Assembly: GCA_002297965.1 (NCBI GenBank)
Contig: DBLF01000069.1
Span: 55,270 to 90,342, forward strand
Direction of reading: 5' to 3'
Length of the DNA: 35,073 bases
Source: Candidatus Segatella papionis
GTDB lineage: Bacteria > Bacteroidota > Bacteroidia > Bacteroidales > Bacteroidaceae
This document shows, in pieces, positions 17,392 through 24,089 of this stretch. A program made the translations under genes and the position numbers. The notes beneath the pieces were generated by a model. That model was not told the DNA's origin. It saw nothing but the letters and a program-made list of their open reading frames with translations, and ran no database searches. Positions within the stretch are counted from its first letter, which is position 1; each line of letters starts with the position of its first letter.

Positions 17392-18546
17392 ATGCTGCAC
17401 ATTCAAAAGTATCTAGTTATATTGGTGTTTGCTTTGTCATTTGTTTCTTGTAAAGACAATGATGATGCACATTGCCCTGTTATCAATTTGGGTGAGGCTC
17501 AAGAGATAACTGAGCAAGAGTTGTTCTCTAAGGTAGAAGTAATCCCTTTGCAGAACAAAGGTGATATTATTTTGTCAAATATCTCTCAGATGGTTGTGTC
17601 TGATCAGTATCTTTTAGTAAAAGACTCTAGAAATATCATTTATGTATATACAAAAGATGGTGCTTTAGTTTCTACATCTTTAAGGAAAATAGGCAATGGT
17701 ACTGGGGAATATTCTGTAGTGACAGCTTTTGGCTTTAATAGGCATACGAAGAATATAGAGGTTCTTACACCTCAAAACTTGCTGTGCTATAATGTGCATT
17801 TTGATTTTATTAAAAAAGTACAATTACCAACTAAATGGTCAAATACAGGCAATGGTATGCTTTTCTTTGGACAAATTTACGATTTATCCAAAGAGCGCCA
17901 TGTCCTAGTGCCAACAAGCATTAGCAAAGATTGTGATAAAATGTTTATTTTTAATTCTGCGAATTCAAAAGTAGAGAAAGAGCTTGATTTTAGTGATGGC
18001 TTTATAGCAGGTGTTAATATGCAAGAACAATGCTTTTTTGACAATTCAAGCAAAGACTTAGGTATAGTTCCTCCTTTTGTAACAGGATATTTGTATGCAT
18101 TAGATAAAACAAATTTAGAATTGTTTAAAGCATATAAAGTCGTAAATGGTAAAAAAGGATTGCTGGCTTCTGATCTTGTCAATATGGAAAATGATGAGGA
18201 AAAACTGCAACGCTTCTTGATGAGTACAGAAAAGGAAATTCCTATTTCAGCTTTGGAAACACAGAAACATATCTCGTTTATAGTTAAAAAAGGAAGTGAT
18301 TTGAAAAAATGGTTTATGTTGTTCTATGACAAGTCTTCTGGTATGGTAGGACGAATTAATTGCTACTCTAATAATAAGGCTGGATTTCCGATAGTCAAAA
18401 ATGCCGACAATACCTGCTTGTATGCTGTTGTGGAGCAAAACGACTTAGCGGAAATCATATCCCATTTGAGTAAAAGCAAAATAAAAATTGCCTATGGCAA
18501 GGTATGTAAAAGTGATTATTATGTTTTGAAATATACATTTAAATAA
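17392..18546 (+). CDS. 6-bladed beta-propeller lipoprotein (1)
   Basis: This 384-residue lipoprotein has a lipobox at 'FVSC' (Cys20). The body consists of repeated beta-strand units ('QYLLVKDSRNIIYVYTKDG', 'GEYSVVTAFGFNRHTKNIEV'), as in the Bacteroidota 6-bladed propeller lipoproteins usually found next to NVEALA genes. Role unknown; probably a binding protein on the outer membrane or periplasmic face. It follows the first NVEALA gene by 108 bp, with a stem-loop in the gap, and precedes two more NVEALA genes after a 188-bp gap. Two further propeller-like lipoproteins in the window (19241, 22405) are divergent in sequence. Fold call is by pattern only. Confidence 0.72.
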   Translation: MLHIQKYLVILVFALSFVSCKDNDDAHCPVINLGEAQEITEQELFSKVEVIPLQNKGDIILSNISQMVVSDQYLLVKDSRNIIYVYTKDGALVSTSLRKIGNGTGEYSVVTAFGFNRHTKNIEVLTPQNLLCYNVHFDFIKKVQLPTKWSNTGNGMLFFGQIYDLSKERHVLVPTSISKDCDKMFIFNSANSKVEKELDFSDGFIAGVNMQEQCFFDNSSKDLGIVPPFVTGYLYALDKTNLELFKAYKVVNGKKGLLASDLVNMENDEEKLQRFLMSTEKEIPISALETQKHISFIVKKGSDLKKWFMLFYDKSSGMVGRINCYSNNKAGFPIVKNADNTCLYAVVEQNDLAEIISHLSKSKIKIAYGKVCKSDYYVLKYTFK

Positions 18547-18610
18547 TCTTGATTGCACTTTTGGGTACATTTCATAGTGGCTTGATTGAATCAAACCAGA
18601 CCTTTCCAAA

Positions 18611-18631
18611 CTATACTTTTTCGTAGTATAG
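18611..18631 (+). repeat. Small A+T-rich inverted repeat in the 188-bp gap before NVEALA (2)
   Basis: CTATAC (18611-18616) pairs with GTATAG (18626-18631) around a 9-nt loop. It is a weak stem and may be incidental. No clear -7 box was found between it and the ATG at 18735. Confidence 0.3.
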
Positions 18632-18734
18632 GTAGTAAAAGTGTAAAACTGTTTATATGTAAAGACAAGCGTTTGGTTTAAAAACTATAGTATAATGGAT
18701 ATATTGATAAAATAATGTTGAATAAGTTTTTAGT

Positions 18735-18986
18735 ATGAAGAAATTATTAGTAAGTATATTATGTTTGGTAATAGTTAGCGTAGGTATAGTATGGGGAAAA
18801 TGTTGTTTAAGTAAACAAATCTCGGGTAGTGGTTTGTTTACTGAGAACATTGAAGCGTTGTCTGATGGTGGTGATGCAGTGATAGTAATGCATTGTGAAG
18901 GAAATACTGGAACTTGTGCTAAGGGGGTAGATTCTACCACAGGACACAATTTTATTATTCATGGAAGAGCAACAAATGGAAACTAA
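18735..18986 (+). CDS. NVEALA-family small exported peptide (2)
   Basis: An 83-residue product with N-terminus MKKLLVSILCLVIVSVG, a hydrophobic signal or anchor, followed by 'FTENIEALSDGGDAV', a NVEALA-motif variant (NIEALS) with a double glycine. The tail is short and has only two Cys ('MHCEGNTGTCAKG'). The element 'TCAKG' is shared with the next gene. Its stop is 6 bp before the next NVEALA start, so the two are a tandem pair with strongly different tails. Membership rests on the motif, size and neighbours. Confidence 0.75.
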   Translation: MKKLLVSILCLVIVSVGIVWGKCCLSKQISGSGLFTENIEALSDGGDAVIVMHCEGNTGTCAKGVDSTTGHNFIIHGRATNGN

Positions 18987-18992
18987 TGAATT

Positions 18993-19223
18993 ATGAAGAA
19001 GCTAATAGGTATATTTGTTATTTTTATTGCTGTAATAGGTGGAGTTGGAGTACATTTCGTGATGAATTCCCAGTTGGATAAGTTTGTACTGGTTGAGAAT
19101 GTAGAGGCTTTGACCGAAAGTGATGTTACTGATCATTATTGGTGTTGTGGGCATACGGATACTTGTGCAAAAGGCGATAATCTAATAATCAAAGGTAAAT
19201 TTCAGTCTGTTCCTTGTCAATGA
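18993..19223 (+). CDS. NVEALA-family small exported peptide (3)
   Basis: A 76-residue product: hydrophobic N-terminus (MKKLIGIFVIFIAVIGGVGV), then 'LVENVEALTESDV', the family motif without the double glycine, and a short tail with Cys at 'WCCGHTDTCAKG' and at the C-terminus ('VPCQ'). The motif 'TDTCAKG' nearly repeats 'TGTCAKG' of the gene just upstream, suggesting a tandem duplication followed by fast divergence. The stop overlaps a possible ATG of the next gene (ATGA at 19220), pointing to translational coupling. Confidence 0.8.
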   Translation: MKKLIGIFVIFIAVIGGVGVHFVMNSQLDKFVLVENVEALTESDVTDHYWCCGHTDTCAKGDNLIIKGKFQSVPCQ

Positions 19224-19240
19224 ATATAAATTTGATAGTG

Positions 19241-20278
19241 ATGAAAAAGTTATTCTTTTTTTTATCCTTGTTCCTCTTTGTTTCATGCGAAGAGCTACAA
19301 GGGTTTTTAGAGCGTTTTCCTGAATATGATGGAAAAATAGTAAAGGAAAATTTACCAATAGCCACAGAAAATGTTGGCTTATTGGAAGGGTTGTATTGTG
19401 ATTCTGCTTATATTGTTGCATTGGATTTTCGTGATGATAAAAGCTATTCTTTATTTTCCACCAAGACAGGAAAGTTACTTTCGCGTTTTGGAGAAATCGG
19501 AAAAGGGCATATGGAAATACCTATAGGATGTGAAGGAAGTATTTATGAAAACTCTTTTGTGATATTTGATGATGAGACTCGATTTGTTGCAGCTTATAAT
19601 TTGCTTGTTGATTCTGTCAATAGTAAATGTGATAGGATTCATCAATATAAGATTGATGGTGCTCAATTGTCCCAGATAATACCTTTGGACAATAATACTT
19701 TTGTTGGTATGGGTACTTATAAAGATTGTTATCAATATTTTTTGTTTGATAAATTTAATAAGGTGTTGGACTTTGCATATGAAATATACAATGCGAGTGA
19801 TAATAAGTTTAATACTTTTGGTAAATTCTTGTCTAATCAAGGCAAGTTGGTTAAACATCCAAAAGAGGCTAAGTTTGTTGGAGCCACTAAACAGTCTACA
19901 AATATTGACTTTTTTTCAGCAGAGAATGAAAAAATAAAGAAAATTAAATCTTTGAGAATAGGTAATCCTAGTTTTACCCAAACAGAAGTTATGGGGATGA
20001 GCCGTGTTATTCCAACAGATGCTTCTATTAATGGCTTCATAGATTTATGTGCAAGTGATAATTATGTTTTTGCACTTTATTCCGAAGATAAGTTAAAAGT
20101 TAGTTCATATCGCTCAAATATAATTCTCGTTTTTGATTGGGATGGTAATGAAATTTGTAAGATTGATATGAATAGATATATTTATTACATAGCAGTTTGG
20201 AAGTCCACTTTATATACTGTAGAAAAAGATGAAAAAGGTAGGCATATAATAAAAAAGTATGAATTGGATAAGTTATAA
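19241..20278 (+). CDS. 6-bladed beta-propeller (BF3164-like) lipoprotein (2)
   Basis: A lipoprotein of about 345 residues with lipobox 'FVSC' (Cys16), starting at the ATG at 19241. Upstream in-frame starts (TTG 19214, ATG 19220) would only add residues before the signal, although the ATG at 19220 overlaps the previous stop. The body shows propeller-like strand repeats ('YSLFSTKTGKLLSRFGEIGK', 'NIILVFDWDGNEICKI') and resembles BF3164/TolB-like lipoproteins of Bacteroidota. The role is unknown. It comes directly after two NVEALA genes, repeating the peptide-then-propeller order seen at 17005/17392 and 22088/22405. Confidence 0.72.
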   Translation: MKKLFFFLSLFLFVSCEELQGFLERFPEYDGKIVKENLPIATENVGLLEGLYCDSAYIVALDFRDDKSYSLFSTKTGKLLSRFGEIGKGHMEIPIGCEGSIYENSFVIFDDETRFVAAYNLLVDSVNSKCDRIHQYKIDGAQLSQIIPLDNNTFVGMGTYKDCYQYFLFDKFNKVLDFAYEIYNASDNKFNTFGKFLSNQGKLVKHPKEAKFVGATKQSTNIDFFSAENEKIKKIKSLRIGNPSFTQTEVMGMSRVIPTDASINGFIDLCASDNYVFALYSEDKLKVSSYRSNIILVFDWDGNEICKIDMNRYIYYIAVWKSTLYTVEKDEKGRHIIKKYELDKL

Positions 20279-21863
20279 TGTTTGTGACAAGTTTTTCTTG
20301 AAAAAAGTTAAGTCTTGTTTCTCTTCTTGTAATACCAGCGTGTTTTTTCTGAATCTTTGTCTTATGCAGTTGGCTTCTTGTGCAAAGCCTACAGCATACG
20401 ACCAAGTAGTAGAATATTATGCCCATGACTCATTGAAGCATGAGGCTGCCATTTTTCTGCAAAAGTATTCTAAATATCACTATGGTATAGCTCGTAATAT
20501 CCTAGATGCTAACGGAAAACCATCTACGCTTTCGCCTAAGATGTTTGCAACTGATACTATTTACCGTGCTTATCTTGATAGTCTTCATTACCAGCTAAAG
20601 AAAGGTGATCCTGTAATGGATGAAGACACAGTTACAGAAGAATATCTTGTGAAAAACATAGAGATGGCATTTGACTCATGGAACAAGCCTTGGGCAAAGA
20701 ATCTTTCCTTTGATGAGTTTTGCCATTACATTCTTCCTTATAGAAATGGTGACGAGGATTTGTCAGATTGGCGTAGCTATCTTAAGCAAAAATATGAGCA
20801 TCTGATAACCGACTCTTTGATGCAAAATGCTAATACCAAGGACTTGGCGGAGTTTATGATGAGACAGATAAGGAAGAATGTGAAGTATGGTACCCAGTTC
20901 AATAGACTCATACAGGGATTCCTTACACCTAAGGAAACTGAAAAACTTGGTGCTTTGGAATGTAAGGCTTGCGCCAATTACGCAACGATGGTGATGCGAG
21001 CTTGCGGCATACCTTGCGAAGTGATAGAGATGCGTTGGCGCTTTACCGAAGTACCTCATTCTTCAGTTTTGTTTCCCAAAACAGCTAACAATCCGAGACC
21101 CTTCAGGTTGACTATTGGGGATAGTCTAACATACATGGGAGAGCCTAAGGACACGATGGCAACTTATCGTACTTGGGCTTATACTTATGAGGTGAACAAG
21201 GATTTGATGGATTTGGCTCGTGATAAGGATGTGCCGAGAAAATTCTGGCAACCATTGTTCCGGAATGATGTTACCTCATTGATGTGTACAACTTATGATA
21301 TGCAATTGCCTGTACCTGATAGCTTGAAAATTAAGAACTATCTGTTTTTGTGTCGCTTTGATAATTGGGAGTGGTATCCTATTAGGGAAGGAAAAGTAAT
21401 GGAAGACAGTGTGGTGTTTAAGAATGCTACCATTCGTCAACTTTACCGTTTAGGTTATGCGAAAGACGGAAAGGTGAAGACTTTTGGAGGTCTTTTTACT
21501 TTATTGGGTAATGGAAAAGTCAAGGAGTTTGATCAAACCGGGGAAGTTCTCCGGTTCAAAATGCCATATTTCTGTGATACTACAGAAACTCGTCTATTCC
21601 GCAAGATAACAACCTATTGCTGGACTCCAAACCATAAGTGGAAGGCGTATGTGAGAAATGCTCCTTTATGGGGATTTAATCAGAAAACAGGTGAATATAA
21701 ACGCTTTGACGAAAGTATGCGTGGTGCATTTGTCCCTGTTTTTCATCTCTGTGAAATGGATATGCCTGCTTGGACAGTTTTCTACAATAATGAAATGGGA
21801 CGTCCCATAGGCTTTGTTCGCATAGACAAAGCGACGAATGAGGGAGAATTGATGGATTTTTAG
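20259..21863 (+). CDS. Transglutaminase-like lipoprotein
   Basis: This product of up to 534 residues has a transglutaminase/papain-like core: 'LECKACANYATMVMRACGIP' places the predicted catalytic Cys at residue 235 in the C-x(11)-R-x(2)-GIP spacing usual for these cores, and His267 in 'VPHSSV' is a candidate partner. The usual H-[AS]-W form is absent, so activity is uncertain. The ATG at 20259 overlaps the previous gene by 20 bp; the TTG at 20298 would give a cleaner lipoprotein signal (KKVKSCFSSC...QLAS|C). The C-terminal half (about 340-534) looks beta-rich. It ends unit A. In this setting it might process, cross-link or bind the NVEALA peptides, which is inference. Confidence 0.75.
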   Translation: MNWISYNVCDKFFLKKVKSCFSSCNTSVFFLNLCLMQLASCAKPTAYDQVVEYYAHDSLKHEAAIFLQKYSKYHYGIARNILDANGKPSTLSPKMFATDTIYRAYLDSLHYQLKKGDPVMDEDTVTEEYLVKNIEMAFDSWNKPWAKNLSFDEFCHYILPYRNGDEDLSDWRSYLKQKYEHLITDSLMQNANTKDLAEFMMRQIRKNVKYGTQFNRLIQGFLTPKETEKLGALECKACANYATMVMRACGIPCEVIEMRWRFTEVPHSSVLFPKTANNPRPFRLTIGDSLTYMGEPKDTMATYRTWAYTYEVNKDLMDLARDKDVPRKFWQPLFRNDVTSLMCTTYDMQLPVPDSLKIKNYLFLCRFDNWEWYPIREGKVMEDSVVFKNATIRQLYRLGYAKDGKVKTFGGLFTLLGNGKVKEFDQTGEVLRFKMPYFCDTTETRLFRKITTYCWTPNHKWKAYVRNAPLWGFNQKTGEYKRFDESMRGAFVPVFHLCEMDMPAWTVFYNNEMGRPIGFVRIDKATNEGELMDF

Positions 21864-21901
21864 AATATAATTTTGCTTAATGAATGATTAGAATGGTGAA
21901 T

Positions 21902-21914
21902 GTACAAAATGTAT
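21902..21914 (+). promoter_or_regulatory. Upstream imperfect dyad of regulatory cassette B
   Basis: GTACAAAATGTAT is the counterpart of 15923-15935, with the same final-base departure from the perfect dyad. It starts 29 bp before the 17-bp A+T element and 81 bp before the downstream dyad. Confidence 0.55.
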
Positions 21915-21930
21915 TTTTTTATATAGATTG

Positions 21931-21947
21931 TTGATATATAGTATATT
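21931..21947 (+). repeat. 17-bp A+T element TTGATATATAGTATATT, copy B
   Basis: Identical to 15952-15968, at the same offset from the upstream dyad. Confidence 0.7.
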
Positions 21948-21982
21948 AGCTATTGCGAAAGTGCTAGCATATAAAAGTTTGT

Positions 21983-22036
21983 GTACAAAATGTACTCTTT
22001 AAATTTTACTAGAACCCTCTTTTTGATTAATTTTGC
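21983..22036 (+). promoter_or_regulatory. Regulatory cassette B: GTAC dyad plus promoter
   Basis: GTACAAAATGTAC at 21983-21995 is a perfect dyad (arms GTACA/TGTAC). The -7 box TAATTTTGC lies at 22028-22036, exactly 45 bp from the dyad start as in cassette A; the -33 position carries TTTA instead of TTTG. It is predicted to drive the unit from the NVEALA gene at 22088 through the efflux genes. Confidence 0.7.
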
Positions 22037-22087
22037 AAAAAATATATAAGGTTAAAATAATATTTTTATAATATAAAGTTGATAAAT

Positions 22088-22353
22088 ATGAAAAAAAAGT
22101 AGTAGTAGGCACATTTTGTGCAAGTGTTATGCTCATTGTATTAATAGTGAGTTATTTAGTAAGACCTTCAACTATTAGAAATCAAGTCCTTTTGGATAAT
22201 GTAGAAGCATTAGCAGGAGGAGATGTTGGAGGTGAGATAGTTAAATGCTATTGCAAGACCCATTGGTTTAGTCCTAATGTTTGCTCGGCTAATGCAGATG
22301 GGGCATATTGTGGTGGAGATCCATGCTCTAATCATGATGGAAATTGTAGATAA
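22088..22353 (+). CDS. NVEALA-family small exported peptide (4), start out of frame at an A8 tract
   Basis: The motif 'LLDNVEALAGGDVGG' is followed by a Cys-rich tail (six Cys), typical of the NVEALA family. The expected start is the ATG at 22088, but it is followed by eight A and then GTAGTAGTA, so this frame stops at once (TAG). One more A, or two fewer, would give KKKVVVGTFCASVMLIVLIV, a normal signal, in frame with the rest. As read, only the internal ATG at 22129 opens the frame, leaving a truncated hydrophobic segment without charges. It could be a phase-variable tract, an inactivated gene or a base-count error. First gene of unit B. Confidence 0.75.
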
Positions 22354-22404
22354 TTAATTATTTATGAGTTTTTCTACGTTGTAGTTTTTTGAAATTATAT
22401 AGAT

Positions 22405-23535
22405 ATGAAGAAGTATATTTTTATATTTTTTTTCTCATTTTTGATGGCTTCTTGTAATCAAGAAGCTGATAAGGTTCATTTGGGGGAAAATCTAAAGGGC
22501 AAATGTCATTTAGTTTTTATGGATTCTTTAGAAATCCAAGCTGATAGTTTAAGTGGAAATGGAAATTTTTACATGAAAGATTCTGTTTTGACTTTTGCTG
22601 ATATGACTTTATGTACATTGGTTCATTTTGATGTCAATACTGGGAAGAAATTAGGTAATTGTTTTAAAAAAGGAAATGGTCGAAATGAATTCTCATCATT
22701 AATGTATGCTTATCCTATCAATGGTATTAAGGATGAGTGTTATGCAATAGATGGTTCTTTAGGTATCTATATGTTTAATGATAGAAAATGTCAAATTAAT
22801 AAGATATCAAAAGTCGATTTTGGATGGAATGACAATGATAAGGATTTTGAGTCGCCATCTATGTATAATTTGATGTATATGACGGACTTTGGTATGAATA
22901 TATCTAAGGTAAACGATTCTACTTTAATGCTTCCTGTGTCAATAATAGATAGAAACTTAACAGATATAACCAAAGAACGATATGAAAAAGGACATATATT
23001 TGCAGAAGTAAATTCTAAAAACTTTAAAGTAACAAAGGTCTTTGGAGCTTTCCCTGATATATTTAAAGAGAAAGCTTCAAATGTTTTGGAATTTTTCCAA
23101 TATGATAAAACAGGCGATACTTTATATGTAAACCATTCGGTAGATTCTTTGGTGTATGTTTACCAATATCCAGATAAGTTGCTATATACAATGGGATTTG
23201 ATGTGAAAGGCGCAAAGCGTAGTTATCCAGAACGATTAACGAAAGATCATTCCGTATTTAAGCAAGATATCGGAAAGCTAAGTATAAACTCTGGGTTGAA
23301 ATTTGATAATGGATATTTAATCCGAACTGTAATGCTTAATATGCTTACAGGAGAAACGGTTATGCAGATTTATTCTAATGCTGATCTTCTTGGTGAATTT
23401 CAAATGCCATCAATGTTTAAGTACTTAGGGTATTATAATGGCTATTTTTATGGAATATCTCTTTTGCCAAAGCAAAAAAATGACAAGGTCTATTTTATGA
23501 GATATAGATTTAAATTGTCTGTAGATGAAAAGTAA
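22405..23535 (+). CDS. 6-bladed beta-propeller lipoprotein (3)
   Basis: A 376-residue lipoprotein with lipobox 'FLMASC' (Cys17). Strand-rich repeats ('LCTLVHFDVNTGKKLGNCF', 'ECYAIDGSLGIYMFNDR', 'DTLYVNHSVDSLVYVYQY') fit the propeller lipoproteins that accompany NVEALA genes; family placement is by pattern. It follows NVEALA (4) by 51 bp and overlaps the next gene by 11 bp, implying translational coupling. The ligand is unknown. Confidence 0.7.
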   Translation: MKKYIFIFFFSFLMASCNQEADKVHLGENLKGKCHLVFMDSLEIQADSLSGNGNFYMKDSVLTFADMTLCTLVHFDVNTGKKLGNCFKKGNGRNEFSSLMYAYPINGIKDECYAIDGSLGIYMFNDRKCQINKISKVDFGWNDNDKDFESPSMYNLMYMTDFGMNISKVNDSTLMLPVSIIDRNLTDITKERYEKGHIFAEVNSKNFKVTKVFGAFPDIFKEKASNVLEFFQYDKTGDTLYVNHSVDSLVYVYQYPDKLLYTMGFDVKGAKRSYPERLTKDHSVFKQDIGKLSINSGLKFDNGYLIRTVMLNMLTGETVMQIYSNADLLGEFQMPSMFKYLGYYNGYFYGISLLPKQKNDKVYFMRYRFKLSVDEK

Positions 23536-24068
23536 ATTTTTGTTGCTGCTGATATTGGTATTTGTGGTAAGTTGCCAGAATCGTACAGAAAAAATAGTTA
23601 AGCATTGGCTTGGGAAAAATGTGGATCTTGATGTTAAAAACGATATGATAGCTTATGGTAAACAACCAATGAAGTTAAACTCTGAGTTTTATGTTTTGAG
23701 TTATGTTGATTCTTTAGGGTGTGTGTCGTGTAAAATGGGACTACCTAAATGGAAAGCATTTAGCGCATATATTGATTCAATATCTCATGAACATGTTCCA
23801 ATAGTATTTGTGGTTCAAGAATCAGTGAGGCGCAATGCCCTTTACTCAATGAAAGCAGATAATTATTTTCCAGACTATGTTCTTGTTGACAAAAAAGATA
23901 GAATCCGAAATGAATATAATTTTCCAGAGGAGCATGACATGCAGACTTTTTTTGCTTGATAAAACAGATAGGGTTGTGGCTATAGGAAATCCGATTAATC
24001 AAGAAAAGATTCTTTCTTTATATATTGGTTACGTAACTAAAAAGAGAATGTTTGAAAAGGTTGGTTAG
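23525..24068 (+). pseudogene. Thioredoxin-like CxxC lipoprotein gene, frameshifted at T7
   Basis: The first frame (23525-23959) encodes a lipoprotein signal (lipobox 'VVSC', Cys17) and a thioredoxin-like site 'VDSLGCVSCKMGLPKW' (CxxC). It ends early, just after a run of seven T at 23947-23953. With six T the frame continues as 'QTFLLDKTDRVVAIGNPI' to a stop at 24068, exactly matching the pattern 'HSFLLDKRLNVIFVGSPI' of the intact paralogue at 16456. The full product would be about 180 residues. Without the repair it lacks its last strands. Slippage, decay or a sequencing error are all possible. Confidence 0.75.
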
Positions 24069-24089
24069 GAATAATTGCTTATATATGAG

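Noticed and set aside
18653..18949. 98-codon minus-strand frame in and after the gap before NVEALA (2)
   Set aside because: Mostly antisense to the NVEALA gene; no promoter or recognisable protein pattern.
20278..20301. ATG at 20278 overlapping the stop of the propeller gene (TAATG)
   Set aside because: The frame stops after seven codons, so it is not the start of the transglutaminase-like gene.
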